Virus record (IMG/VR): IMGVR_UViG_3300034418_004550
Coordinates: 1-20,440 of that record
Origin: a virus
Length of the DNA: 20,440 nt
Strand: one strand, 5' to 3'
Shown here: positions 7,353 to 12,174 of the stretch, one piece after another
How the letters are laid out: each line of letters starts with the position of its first letter
Numbering within the stretch: position 1 is the first letter of the stretch
Program-made: the position numbers and the translations under genes
The notes under the pieces: model-generated
What the model was told of the DNA's origin: nothing
The model's input: the letters and a program-made list of their open reading frames with translations, nothing else
The model's database searches: none

Positions 7353-7640
7353 ATGGCTTTTTTCACATACGCAGAAGACACAATCGGGGTGTTCATCGAA
7401 AAGGACACCGGAAATTATTTTGAGTACAGCGACAACGACGACCTTGATATGCCAGGTTACTACGAATGGCCGCACAAGGTTTGGGTTGGCGGTGGCGGCG
7501 TTTGCGGCATGACTGGGTATCGTTATGCCAGGGTCATGCAAACCGTTGCTTACATTGTTACGGACGAGGACGATTGCGGCAATCCGGTTGTCGAAAAATG
7601 GCAACTTAAGAAAAACACACAATACACCAAGGCCGCCTGA
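7353..7640 (+). CDS. Hypothetical early protein, 95 aa
   Basis: A 95-aa protein with GGAGGG ahead of the ATG at 7353. It is rich in aromatic and acidic residues (FEYSDNDDLDMPGYYEWPHK), has a Gly-rich turn (VWVGGGGVCG) and two strand-like segments (QTVAYIVTDEDD, VVEKWQLKK), which suggests a small mixed alpha/beta domain. No family is recognised. It ends in KAA like its upstream neighbour, and its stop is in the third GGCCGC hairpin. It belongs to the run of small early genes from 6907 to 8470. Confidence 0.7.
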   Translation: MAFFTYAEDTIGVFIEKDTGNYFEYSDNDDLDMPGYYEWPHKVWVGGGGVCGMTGYRYARVMQTVAYIVTDEDDCGNPVVEKWQLKKNTQYTKAA

Positions 7641-7648
7641 GCGCGGCC
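7631..7648 (+). other. Stop-codon hairpin 3
   Basis: GGCCGC-CTGAGC-GCGGCC, with the TGA stop of the gene at 7353-7640 in the loop. The stop codon differs from the first two hairpins (TGA instead of TAA), while both stem arms are identical. The next Shine-Dalgarno site starts three bases after the stem. Confidence 0.8.
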
Positions 7649-7660
7649 CCTGGAGCACTC

Positions 7661-7834
7661 ATGAAACGCTATCAAATCATACTAGGCGCTTGCGCCTTTT
7701 TCCTCGTTCTAGGTCTAGTCGGCTCGATGGACGTAGCCGAAGCCGAAGCCCAGGCCAAATTCTATGAGCGCATGGTGTGCGAAGGCCACTGGCCCGACTA
7801 CGAAAACCGAAAGCCAAAGTGTGCAGAGGGTTAG
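7661..7834 (+). CDS. Small membrane-anchored protein with Y-x-x-MVC...WPDY motif
   Basis: A 57-aa product starting at the ATG at 7661 with GGAG (7652-7655) upstream. The first 22 residues form a membrane helix after a basic start (MKRYQIILGACAFFLVLGLV), which is either a signal sequence or an anchor. The rest shows AKFYERMVCEGHWPDYE and ends with KPKCAEG. The two Cys (in MVC and PKC) could form a disulfide outside the cytoplasm. Small phage proteins with a membrane helix and a Y-x-x-MV...WPDY...C pattern are common and uncharacterised. A role at the inner membrane is inference. Confidence 0.7.
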   Translation: MKRYQIILGACAFFLVLGLVGSMDVAEAEAQAKFYERMVCEGHWPDYENRKPKCAEG

Positions 7835-7836
7835 CA

Positions 7837-7989
7837 ATGCCAAAACGCAAACTGACAGCAGCCCAGGTCAAGGCTATTCGAATTAATCGAAACGGGTTGA
7901 CCTATCCGCAGCTTGCCAAGAAGTATGGGGTGCACCGCAACACAATCGCATTAGCGCGGTCCGGTGCTACATGGGCGAAAGTTTACTAA
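7837..7989 (+). CDS. Small helix-turn-helix protein
   Basis: A 50-aa, strongly basic protein started at the ATG at 7837 two bases after the preceding stop, with GAGGG upstream. Almost the whole sequence is one HTH: LTAAQVKAIRINRNG, then LTYPQLAKKYGVHRNTIALA and a TW ending. This resembles the small DNA-binding repeat found at the end of some phage HNH homing endonucleases, here as a free-standing protein. It may bind phage DNA as a regulator or be a relic of a lost nuclease gene. Its TAA shares one base with the next possible ATG (TAATG). Confidence 0.75.
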   Translation: MPKRKLTAAQVKAIRINRNGLTYPQLAKKYGVHRNTIALARSGATWAKVY

Positions 7990-8216
7990 TGTCAAAAAAG
8001 GATAGTACAATGGAAAGCGAACTTGATGAGATGATTGAGGATATCATCGTATCAATTCAGGCAGCGCAGACGATGGCAGATAGATTCAAAAAGGACTACT
8101 GCTTGATGGATGATCTGAGCGTACAAGAGTCAACCGAGTATACGAGGCAGAGGGCGGTCGAGATCGTCAAGCCGAGGCGAGGTACTTACAATGTATGTGG
8201 TAGAGATGAAAGATGA
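7989..8216 (+). CDS. Hypothetical acidic helical protein
   Basis: A 75-aa product if started at the ATG at 7989, which overlaps the previous stop as TAATG. An alternative ATG at 8010 has a better Shine-Dalgarno site (AAGGA, seven bases upstream) and gives 68 aa. The product has an acidic helical first half (ESELDEMIEDIIVSIQAAQT) and a basic C-terminus (KPRRGTYNVCGRDER). No family is recognised. It overlaps the next gene by 26 bases. It belongs to the early small-gene cluster and is likely cotranscribed with it. Confidence 0.6.
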   Translation: MSKKDSTMESELDEMIEDIIVSIQAAQTMADRFKKDYCLMDDLSVQESTEYTRQRAVEIVKPRRGTYNVCGRDER

Positions 8217-8388
8217 CTACGGTCATAACTATGTGGTCGGCGTTTACGCTGATATTGAACACGCGAAGTTTGCGGCTTGGTGCGAAGAGGCAGCGACTGA
8301 GCACTGGAGTTACTCAATATCCTGGCATGAACTCAACTACATTGATCCAGTTAAGCAAGACGCATTCGAGGATTGGATAGATGAGTGA
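8191..8388 (+). CDS. Hypothetical small protein, 65 aa
   Basis: A 65-aa acidic, aromatic-rich protein. It starts with a beta-like segment MYVVEMKDDYGHNYVVGVYA, followed by a helix (EHAKFAAWCEEAATEHW) and an acidic end (EDWIDE). The layout is a small alpha/beta fold of the kind seen in many early phage proteins; no family is recognised. GAGG sits about ten bases before the ATG at 8191, inside the previous gene. Its last codons overlap the start of the tiny gene at 8381. Confidence 0.6.
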   Translation: MYVVEMKDDYGHNYVVGVYADIEHAKFAAWCEEAATEHWSYSISWHELNYIDPVKQDAFEDWIDE

Positions 8389-8470
8389 CGAGGAGTGGAT
8401 TGAGCTAATGAGCTGGTTACTAATGACGGCGCTCGTTGTAATGGTAATGAAAGCACTGCTGGAAATGTAA
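8381..8470 (+). CDS. Possible 29-aa membrane peptide
   Basis: A short frame starting at an ATG inside the end of the previous gene (ATGAGTGA), with a GAGG-like site nearby. The 29-aa product has an acidic start (SDEEWIE) followed by one hydrophobic helix (WLLMTALVVMVMKALL). The shape fits a small membrane peptide. It is short enough to be chance, and only position and composition support it. The non-coding repeat segment begins right after its stop. Confidence 0.4.
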   Translation: MSDEEWIELMSWLLMTALVVMVMKALLEM

Positions 8471-8509
8471 ACATTTATGTAGATATTGACGCAGAAAAGC
8501 TACATTTAT

Positions 8510-8549
8510 GATGTTTTAAAGCGGAAAGTGATGCTTTAAAGCGGAAAGG
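8510..8549 (+). repeat. Tandem 20-bp direct repeat
   Basis: Two adjacent copies of a 20-base unit that starts GATG and ends TTTAAAGCGGAAAG plus one base, differing at position 5 (T or C) and at the last base. It forms the core of the iteron-like segment. Confidence 0.85.
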
Positions 8550-8659
8550 TGTGAAGTTTTAGTAAAAATCCATGCAAAACTAACATTGGATTCCGAGATT
8601 GCATAGAACAGATTCCGAGATTTTCGGCACTGTGAGTAACCAAATAATAAAAGAAACGC

Positions 8660-8708
8660 TTTACATCATAACAACAATGCTTTACATTTAACTTGTCTGG
8701 AGGGACAA
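8660..8708 (+). promoter_or_regulatory. Possible promoter and SD-in-loop hairpin
   Basis: TTTACA (8660-8665), a 17-base spacer and TACATT (8683-8688) form a moderate sigma70-like promoter that uses the two GCTTTACAT repeats as its -35 and -10 elements. Just downstream TTGTC (8693-8697) and GACAA (8704-8708) form a hairpin whose loop TGGAGG presents the Shine-Dalgarno site of the gene at 8712. Both points are seen in the sequence; their function is inferred. Confidence 0.4.
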
Positions 8709-8711
8709 ATT

Positions 8712-8873
8712 ATGGATGAACTAAATCAAGTTGAGTATTCGGAGTGGCTGCGCTGGTGTGGCTACGAGGATGCAATGATGTACGCAAACCCCTTAGATAG
8801 CGATCCGGATTATCTGGCGGGTTATGCAGAGGGTTATGTTGAGTTAGAAATGGAGGGAAGTCATGAGTTGTGA
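8712..8873 (+). CDS. Small acidic protein, 53 aa
   Basis: A 53-aa product starting at the ATG at 8712, with GGAGGG in a hairpin loop just upstream. It is very acidic and rich in Tyr and Trp (YSEWLRWCGYEDAMMY, LDSDPDYLAGYAEGYVELE). The D-x-x-YLAGYAEGY ending resembles a short helical motif seen in several uncharacterised small phage proteins. No function is recognised. It is the first gene after the iteron-like segment and overlaps the start of the zinc-ribbon gene by 11 bases, so the two are probably coupled. Confidence 0.65.
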   Translation: MDELNQVEYSEWLRWCGYEDAMMYANPLDSDPDYLAGYAEGYVELEMEGSHEL

Positions 8874-9168
8874 GAGATGCCAAGACTGCAACAATGCAGT
8901 GGTTGATGGGGATAGGTTTTGCTGGGATTGCGCCAACATCAGAATGATTGATAACGCGCGCGACAACATGGATTACCTATGGAGTTTAATGATCGGTGAA
9001 TTCATTCCGGCTAAGAGCGGCGAGCAAGCCGTAGAGCTAATGGAAAACCGAATGAGAGACATATTCGAGGCGTGTCTACTGGAAGATAAAGAATCCGTTT
9101 TCCGCCTGGTTAACAGGGTTCTTCTAGAAGAAGCGTTTCAAATCAAGGAGGGTTACAGTGAAGTCTAG
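8863..9168 (+). CDS. Small zinc-ribbon protein
   Basis: A 101-aa protein with a cysteine cluster at its N-terminus: Cys3, Cys6 and Cys9 (CERCQDC), then Cys20 and Cys23 (CWDC). Two CxxC pairs 14-17 residues apart fit a zinc ribbon or treble-clef-like knuckle. The rest is helical and acidic (EQAVELMENRMRDIFEACLL). Such proteins may bind DNA or a protein partner. It is cotranslated with the annealing gene: the GTG start of that gene lies within its last codons. Its function is unknown, but its operon places it with recombination genes. Confidence 0.7.
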   Translation: MSCERCQDCNNAVVDGDRFCWDCANIRMIDNARDNMDYLWSLMIGEFIPAKSGEQAVELMENRMRDIFEACLLEDKESVFRLVNRVLLEEAFQIKEGYSEV

Positions 9169-9781
9169 TGAAACAATTGAGAAGTTGGCGCTGGCATTAT
9201 GTGCAGCGCAGGGTGAGATGGGTGGAGCCGTTAAAGGTTCCGCTAACCCATTCTTTAAATCAAGCTACGCCGATCTTACAAGCGTAATCAAGGCGATCAA
9301 GGAGCCGTGCTTTAAAAACGGTTTGAGTTACGTGCAACTGCCACACCGTGATGGCAATTCAATCGGGGTTACTACTCGATTGATTCACACGTCAGGTCAG
9401 TGGATCGAGCACGAATTCACCCTACCGATGGTTAAAGGCGACCCACAAGCAGCGGGCAGTGCGATTACTTATGCGCGTCGATACGCTCTACAGGCCCTGT
9501 TTGGCATTCCTGCGGTCGATGACGACTCAGAGAGTGCGATGCTAAGGGGTGGACAGAAAGACGAATACGAAGCCTTGTGCGAGCTTCTAGCGGACAGCAT
9601 CGAAGCAATTAAAACGGGCATTGAAATCGGTGACCTAGTTATGGCTAAAGAAGCCTGGGACGAACTAACCGAGGAAGAGAAGATTGGCGTTTGGAAAGCG
9701 CCTTCAAAAGGCGGCGTGTTTACTACGGAAGAGCGCGCCATCATGAAATCAACCGAGTTCCGTACAGCAACAGGAGAGTAA
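9158..9781 (+). CDS. ERF-family single-strand annealing protein
   Basis: A 207-aa protein of the ERF superfamily of phage single-strand annealing recombinases. Diagnostic parts are GSANPFFKSSYADLTSVIKA (about residues 27-46), FKNGLSYVQ and the signature GSAITYARRYALQALFGI (100-117), followed by an acidic DDDSE and a charged C-terminal part. ERF proteins anneal complementary single strands, supporting phage recombination, genome circularisation and recombination-dependent replication. The start is a GTG at 9158 with a strong AAGGAGGG upstream. It is followed by the SSB-like gene, which fits the usual annealase-SSB pairing. The C-terminal part beyond about residue 130 is not recognised. Confidence 0.92.
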   Translation: MKSSETIEKLALALCAAQGEMGGAVKGSANPFFKSSYADLTSVIKAIKEPCFKNGLSYVQLPHRDGNSIGVTTRLIHTSGQWIEHEFTLPMVKGDPQAAGSAITYARRYALQALFGIPAVDDDSESAMLRGGQKDEYEALCELLADSIEAIKTGIEIGDLVMAKEAWDELTEEEKIGVWKAPSKGGVFTTEERAIMKSTEFRTATGE

Positions 9782-9784
9782 GAC

Positions 9785-10045
9785 ATGGAATACGATAACA
9801 CAAACAGAGGCGTTTTATTTCGCAACGATAAGAAAGAGACCGAGAAGCATCCAGACATGACCGGAAGCCTCGACGTAGATGGGGTTGAATACTACCTATC
9901 GGGCTGGACAAAAACGTCTAAGCAAGGCAAGAAGTTTTTAAGTGTATCTGTATCACCAAAGCAGAAGGTGGCACAGCAACACGTACAGAAAGCCAAGCAG
10001 CAGTTTGTAAAAGAGGTAGATTATGACTCCGATATTCCATTCTGA
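9785..10045 (+). CDS. SSB-like protein with acidic DIPF tip
   Basis: An 86-aa protein with a beta-rich core (RGVLFRNDKKETEKHPDMTG, LDVDGVEYYLSGWTKTSKQG, KKFLSVSVSPKQ) and a short Lys/Gln linker, ending in VDYDSDIPF. The core resembles a small phage OB-fold or DUF736-like family. The last residues match the SSB C-terminal tip, which recruits host replication and repair proteins. It starts three bases after the annealing gene. The call is single-strand DNA binding or a related accessory; the acidic tip is clearly visible, while the OB fold is inferred. It is shorter than cellular SSB (about 175 aa). Confidence 0.75.
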   Translation: MEYDNTNRGVLFRNDKKETEKHPDMTGSLDVDGVEYYLSGWTKTSKQGKKFLSVSVSPKQKVAQQHVQKAKQQFVKEVDYDSDIPF

Positions 10046-10229
10046 TATTGGGAAGTTCATCAGGGTTCTTCAGGCAGAGCGCGGTATGACTAACGAGCAA
10101 CTGGCAGATCATTTAGGAGTGTCACGTCAAACAGTGACCAACTATCGAAACGCCAACGATATGAAGATATCAACGTTTGTCAGTGTATTAAGTGTTCTGG
10201 GCGCTAAGCCTGGGGATTTCTTTAAGTAA
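10023..10229 (+). CDS. XRE-type helix-turn-helix regulator
   Basis: A 68-aa single-domain protein. Residues 22-43 form the recognition unit MTNEQLADHLGVSRQTVTNY, typical of Cro/CI-like XRE folds, with flanking helices (IGKFIRVLQAERG before, STFVSVLSVLGAKPGDFF after). It should bind DNA as a dimer and repress or time early transcription. The ATG at 10023 has AGAGGT upstream and overlaps the end of the SSB-like gene by 23 bases. The dyads just downstream (10289-10349) and the palindromes at 8530-8549 are candidate operators. There is no integrase in the window, so this does not show a temperate life style. Confidence 0.85.
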   Translation: MTPIFHSDIGKFIRVLQAERGMTNEQLADHLGVSRQTVTNYRNANDMKISTFVSVLSVLGAKPGDFFK

Positions 10230-10536
10230 AAAGAGGTGCCCCCCGAAGGGGGCTTGCACTGGAGGGGTGCGGGGGGGTATCATTGATGTGCGATTTCAAC
10301 GATGTAGTTAGTTTACCACACAGTTAACCAACCACAACATTGAATCGCAGAGATTAACGGGCGTTAGGCTGGGGAACCGAAGAACCCCAGAGCGGAGTTG
10401 ACCCTCTCCATGATGCGCCCCTAGATGCCGAGAGCAGGTAGCTAGGATAGATGTCAAGATTCGATACGTTAATCAAAGCTCGTCATTACTAAATTTGTTA
10501 TTGTTGTCCGCTAGGGCATCAAAAGGGTAAGTGTGG
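10230..10536 (+). ncRNA. Structured non-coding segment, candidate RNA or attenuator
   Basis: This 307-base gap has no supportable protein gene but four RNA-like structures in order: a very stable hairpin GCCCCC-CGAA-GGGGGC (10238-10253); a short one GCAC/GTGC with TGGAGGG in its loop (10256-10270); a long imperfect hairpin with arms TGCGATT (10289-10295) and AATCGCA (10343-10349); and a possible three-way junction closed by GGGCG (10359-10363) and CGCCC (10416-10420), containing CTGGGG/CCCCAG (10369-10390) and GGAG/CTCC (10394-10409). The remainder (10450-10536) is AT-rich and leads to the next gene. No tRNA or known RNA family is recognised. Confidence 0.45.
10238..10253 (+). terminator. GC-rich hairpin after XRE gene, possible terminator
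   Basis: A perfect 6-bp G-C stem with a CGAA tetraloop eight bases after the XRE stop. It has the stem of an intrinsic terminator, but the following bases (TTGCACTGG) are not a T-tract, so it may pause polymerase, stabilise the 3' end of the mRNA or be the start of a larger RNA structure. Confidence 0.4.
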
Positions 10537-10710
10537 ATGGATATTTATGAAAGGATTGTTAATGGTATGAAAGATAAAGATACAGATTATGTCTCTATCT
10601 TAATTACCGAAGATGGTATTGATCTATTCACATCGTTAGATTCAGAGGATTTAGGTAACCTATTAACCGAGATTCTCATGATGCAAAAAGAAGCAAGTAC
10701 AGTTCATTAA
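10537..10710 (+). CDS. Small acidic hypothetical protein, 57 aa
   Basis: A 57-aa product starting at the ATG at 10537, with AAGGG ending nine bases upstream. It is acidic with a strand-helix pattern: a short helix (YERIVNGMKDKD), a strand (YVSILITEDGIDLFT) and a helix (SEDLGNLLTEILMMQK). It resembles small single-domain phage proteins but no family is recognised. It is the first gene after the structured non-coding segment, so any regulation by that segment would act on it. It ends 12 bases before the next gene, which has a GGAGGG site. Confidence 0.6.
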   Translation: MDIYERIVNGMKDKDTDYVSILITEDGIDLFTSLDSEDLGNLLTEILMMQKEASTVH

Positions 10711-10722
10711 GCTGGAGGGCGT

Positions 10723-10914
10723 ATGAATCAGAATCAACAAATCCTAAAACACATTCAAGAGCATGGCTCGATCAATCCCCTAATGGCGTTAGAACGATAT
10801 GGGTGTATGCGCCTGGCTGCACGTATATCTGAATTACGCGAGAAGGGACACAAGATAGAAACCAGAATCATGAAGTCACATAACAATAAAGCGTATGCGG
10901 AGTATTACTTGTGA
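10723..10914 (+). CDS. Small HTH protein (HTH_39-like)
   Basis: A 63-aa protein matching the small winged-helix-like family often seen in phages: QQILKHIQEHGSINPLMALE, then RYGCMRLAARISELREKGHK and a terminal wing (IETRIMKSHNNKAYAEYYL). The order of ILxHLxxxGSI, LAARISxLR and I-T is the hallmark. It probably binds DNA and may help regulate or start replication. GGAGGG lies eight bases before the ATG at 10723. Its TGA shares bases with the GTG start of the next gene (GTGA). Confidence 0.85.
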   Translation: MNQNQQILKHIQEHGSINPLMALERYGCMRLAARISELREKGHKIETRIMKSHNNKAYAEYYL

Positions 10915-11090
10915 AAGATCAAGATTATTATATTTGCGACGGCTCATTGTTTGATGAAGACCTTTGCTTCACTGACCAGCATGGGAAAGATTACGATGTT
11001 GTTGGGTGGGCAAGTGGCTATTACCTAATCAAACCAGTGGCAGCAGAAGATAACTCAGATTCTGCTCATGTTGGTTTTTTGATCGAGTGA
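10911..11090 (+). CDS. Hypothetical acidic protein, 59 aa
   Basis: A 59-aa product starting at a GTG at 10911 that overlaps the previous stop as GTGA, with GGAG about nine bases upstream. It is acidic and aromatic (KDQDYYICDGSLFDEDLCF, DYDVVGWASGYYLI) with two cysteines. The pattern suggests a small beta sheet. No family is recognised. It is followed after ten bases by the gene at 11101, whose GGGAG site lies right behind its stop, which fits a tight operon. Confidence 0.55.
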   Translation: MKDQDYYICDGSLFDEDLCFTDQHGKDYDVVGWASGYYLIKPVAAEDNSDSAHVGFLIE

Positions 11091-11100
11091 GGGAGCCGCA

Positions 11101-11478
11101 ATGAAACTTAACACTGGAGAGGATTGGGAGCCAGATGATGCAGACGTTATCCAATGGCAGAAGACTTATCCAGCCGTCGATATATTCGCGGAGCTGGCAA
11201 AGATGGAGAGTTGGCTCGATGCTAACCCAACCAAAAGAAAGACGCCGAAAGGCGTTAAGAGGTTCGTCAACTCTTGGCTATCGAGAGCGCAGGATCAAGG
11301 CGGTAGTTCGCCTATACAAAGTCCTGCCAAGAAATCGTTACGCGATAGATCGAATCTGGACGATCTTACTGACGTGACTTGGGTAGATGGGCCACTCAAA
11401 GCACGCATGGTTAATTACTTTATTAATAAATATGGTCAGGCTTATGACGGTGATATCGTCTACAGAGAAAGCTCATGA
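11101..11478 (+). CDS. Replisome-organizer C-terminal-like protein
   Basis: A 125-aa protein whose first half matches the C-terminal domain of many phage replication proteins: WQKTYPAVDIFAELAKMESW, then LDANPTKRKTPKGVKRFV and NSWLSRAQDQGG. In those proteins this domain follows a winged-helix origin-binding part; here it stands alone, followed by a second conserved-looking part (LKARMVNYFINKYGQ). It may act with the small HTH protein at 10723 as a split replication initiator or helicase-loader factor. That partnership is inference. GGGAG lies seven bases before the ATG. Confidence 0.65.
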   Translation: MKLNTGEDWEPDDADVIQWQKTYPAVDIFAELAKMESWLDANPTKRKTPKGVKRFVNSWLSRAQDQGGSSPIQSPAKKSLRDRSNLDDLTDVTWVDGPLKARMVNYFINKYGQAYDGDIVYRESS

Positions 11479-11849
11479 AGCCAAGATACAAACTTCAAGA
11501 CGCCGTGGATCAGGTTCTAAACTCTAACCTATACAAGTCAGGCGAAGCGTTCACTATCACCGAGATGTTTGATATTTGTACAACGGTCGGTTATGAAAGT
11601 AGAATGTCCGAAGTTTTGCGTATTATGCACGAGCATGGAATGGTGACCTCAATAGGTGCAAATGTGAATCTTATGTACCGGAAGCCAGGGGAAAACTACA
11701 TGAAGAAGGCGATCATTAGTGAAGTGGCCGAGACATTACGCGATGGAGATATTGTCGGAAGGCTCACGGGAGAAGCGGCAAGAGATGCTCTCATCCGTGC
11801 CGGAGTGTTATCGAGAGTTAGTTCGCTTGCATGTGGTGATAGCCTATGA
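11475..11849 (+). CDS. Hypothetical protein, possible winged helix
   Basis: A 124-aa protein that starts with an ATGA overlap on the previous gene. It is mostly helical, with YKSGEAFTITEMFDICTTVG followed by ESRMSEVLRIMHEHGMVTSI and a strand pair ending in MYRKPG. This helix-helix-strand layout could be a winged helix. The second half (ISEVAETLRDGDIVGRLTGE, ARDALIRAGVLSRVSS) is another helical unit. No family is recognised. It sits between the replication-like protein and a helical protein with the same ATGA coupling, so it probably belongs to the replication operon. Confidence 0.6.
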   Translation: MKPRYKLQDAVDQVLNSNLYKSGEAFTITEMFDICTTVGYESRMSEVLRIMHEHGMVTSIGANVNLMYRKPGENYMKKAIISEVAETLRDGDIVGRLTGEAARDALIRAGVLSRVSSLACGDSL

Positions 11850-12172
11850 ATCCGCAAAGCGTTTACGAAAAACTAACAAAGGTGGGGGAAGAGTGGGCCG
11901 ATAGGGAGCAGGCCGCTAATATCCTTGAAGGCACATTGAAATCTGTTAAAGCCAGCATCGCATTACAGCACAAAGATAAAGGGTGCGGTGTGGCTGAAGC
12001 GGAGATGCGAGCGGAGTCTGACGAGCAGTACATAGAAGCCCGCTTTAAAGCAATAGAGGCGCGCTCAGAGGCGATTAAAGCGAAGGTAAGGTATCAGGCC
12101 GCCCAAGCCTATATCGACGCTTGGAGAACCGTAGAAGCCTCAGAACGTGCAGCTAATAGAATGCAGGTATAG
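11846..12172 (+). CDS. All-helical conserved phage protein
   Basis: A 108-aa product that is almost entirely charged helix, with an Ala/Glu/Lys-rich pattern (WADREQAANILEGTLKSVKA, GVAEAEMRAESDEQYIEARF, YIDAWRTVEASERAAN). It probably forms a helical hairpin or coiled coil. Proteins with this kind of sequence, about 100 aa and ending in an RT-x-EASERA motif, are common in phage early regions; their role is unknown. It starts with ATGA on the gene before and ends two bases before the phosphoesterase gene. Confidence 0.7.
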   Translation: MNPQSVYEKLTKVGEEWADREQAANILEGTLKSVKASIALQHKDKGCGVAEAEMRAESDEQYIEARFKAIEARSEAIKAKVRYQAAQAYIDAWRTVEASERAANRMQV

Positions 12173-12174
12173 TT

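Larger units (their letters stand above)
8471..8711 (+). other. Repeat-rich non-coding segment, candidate origin or operator array
   Basis: This gap holds no gene I can support but has several short direct repeats at about one or two helical turns: a tandem 20-base unit at 8510-8529 and 8530-8549 (18 of 20 identical, ending in AAAGCGGAAAG), GATTCCGAGATT at 8589-8600 and 8611-8622 (22 apart), GCTTTACAT at 8658-8666 and 8679-8687 (21 apart), and ACATTTA three times. The second 20-base unit contains the palindrome GCTTTAAAGC (8533-8542). Iteron-like arrays of this kind mark replication origins or repressor sites. The segment is AT-rich and lies just before the annealing and SSB-like genes. Confidence 0.55.

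Noticed and set aside
8510-8549. CRISPR-like repeats
   Set aside because: The 20-base units are directly adjacent with no spacers and occur only twice; no cas gene is present.
10023-10229. Evidence for lysogeny
   Set aside because: A single small XRE protein without integrase, attachment site or a divergent repressor pair is not enough.
10285-10330. Leader peptide of 13 codons after the GGAGGGG at 10261
   Set aside because: The distance from the ribosome site to the ATG is about 18 bases and the peptide has no run of regulatory codons.
10359-10450. Possible tRNA in the structured segment
   Set aside because: The three-way junction has no T-loop consensus, no recognisable anticodon arm of 5+7 bases and no CCA-adjacent acceptor stem of 7 bp.
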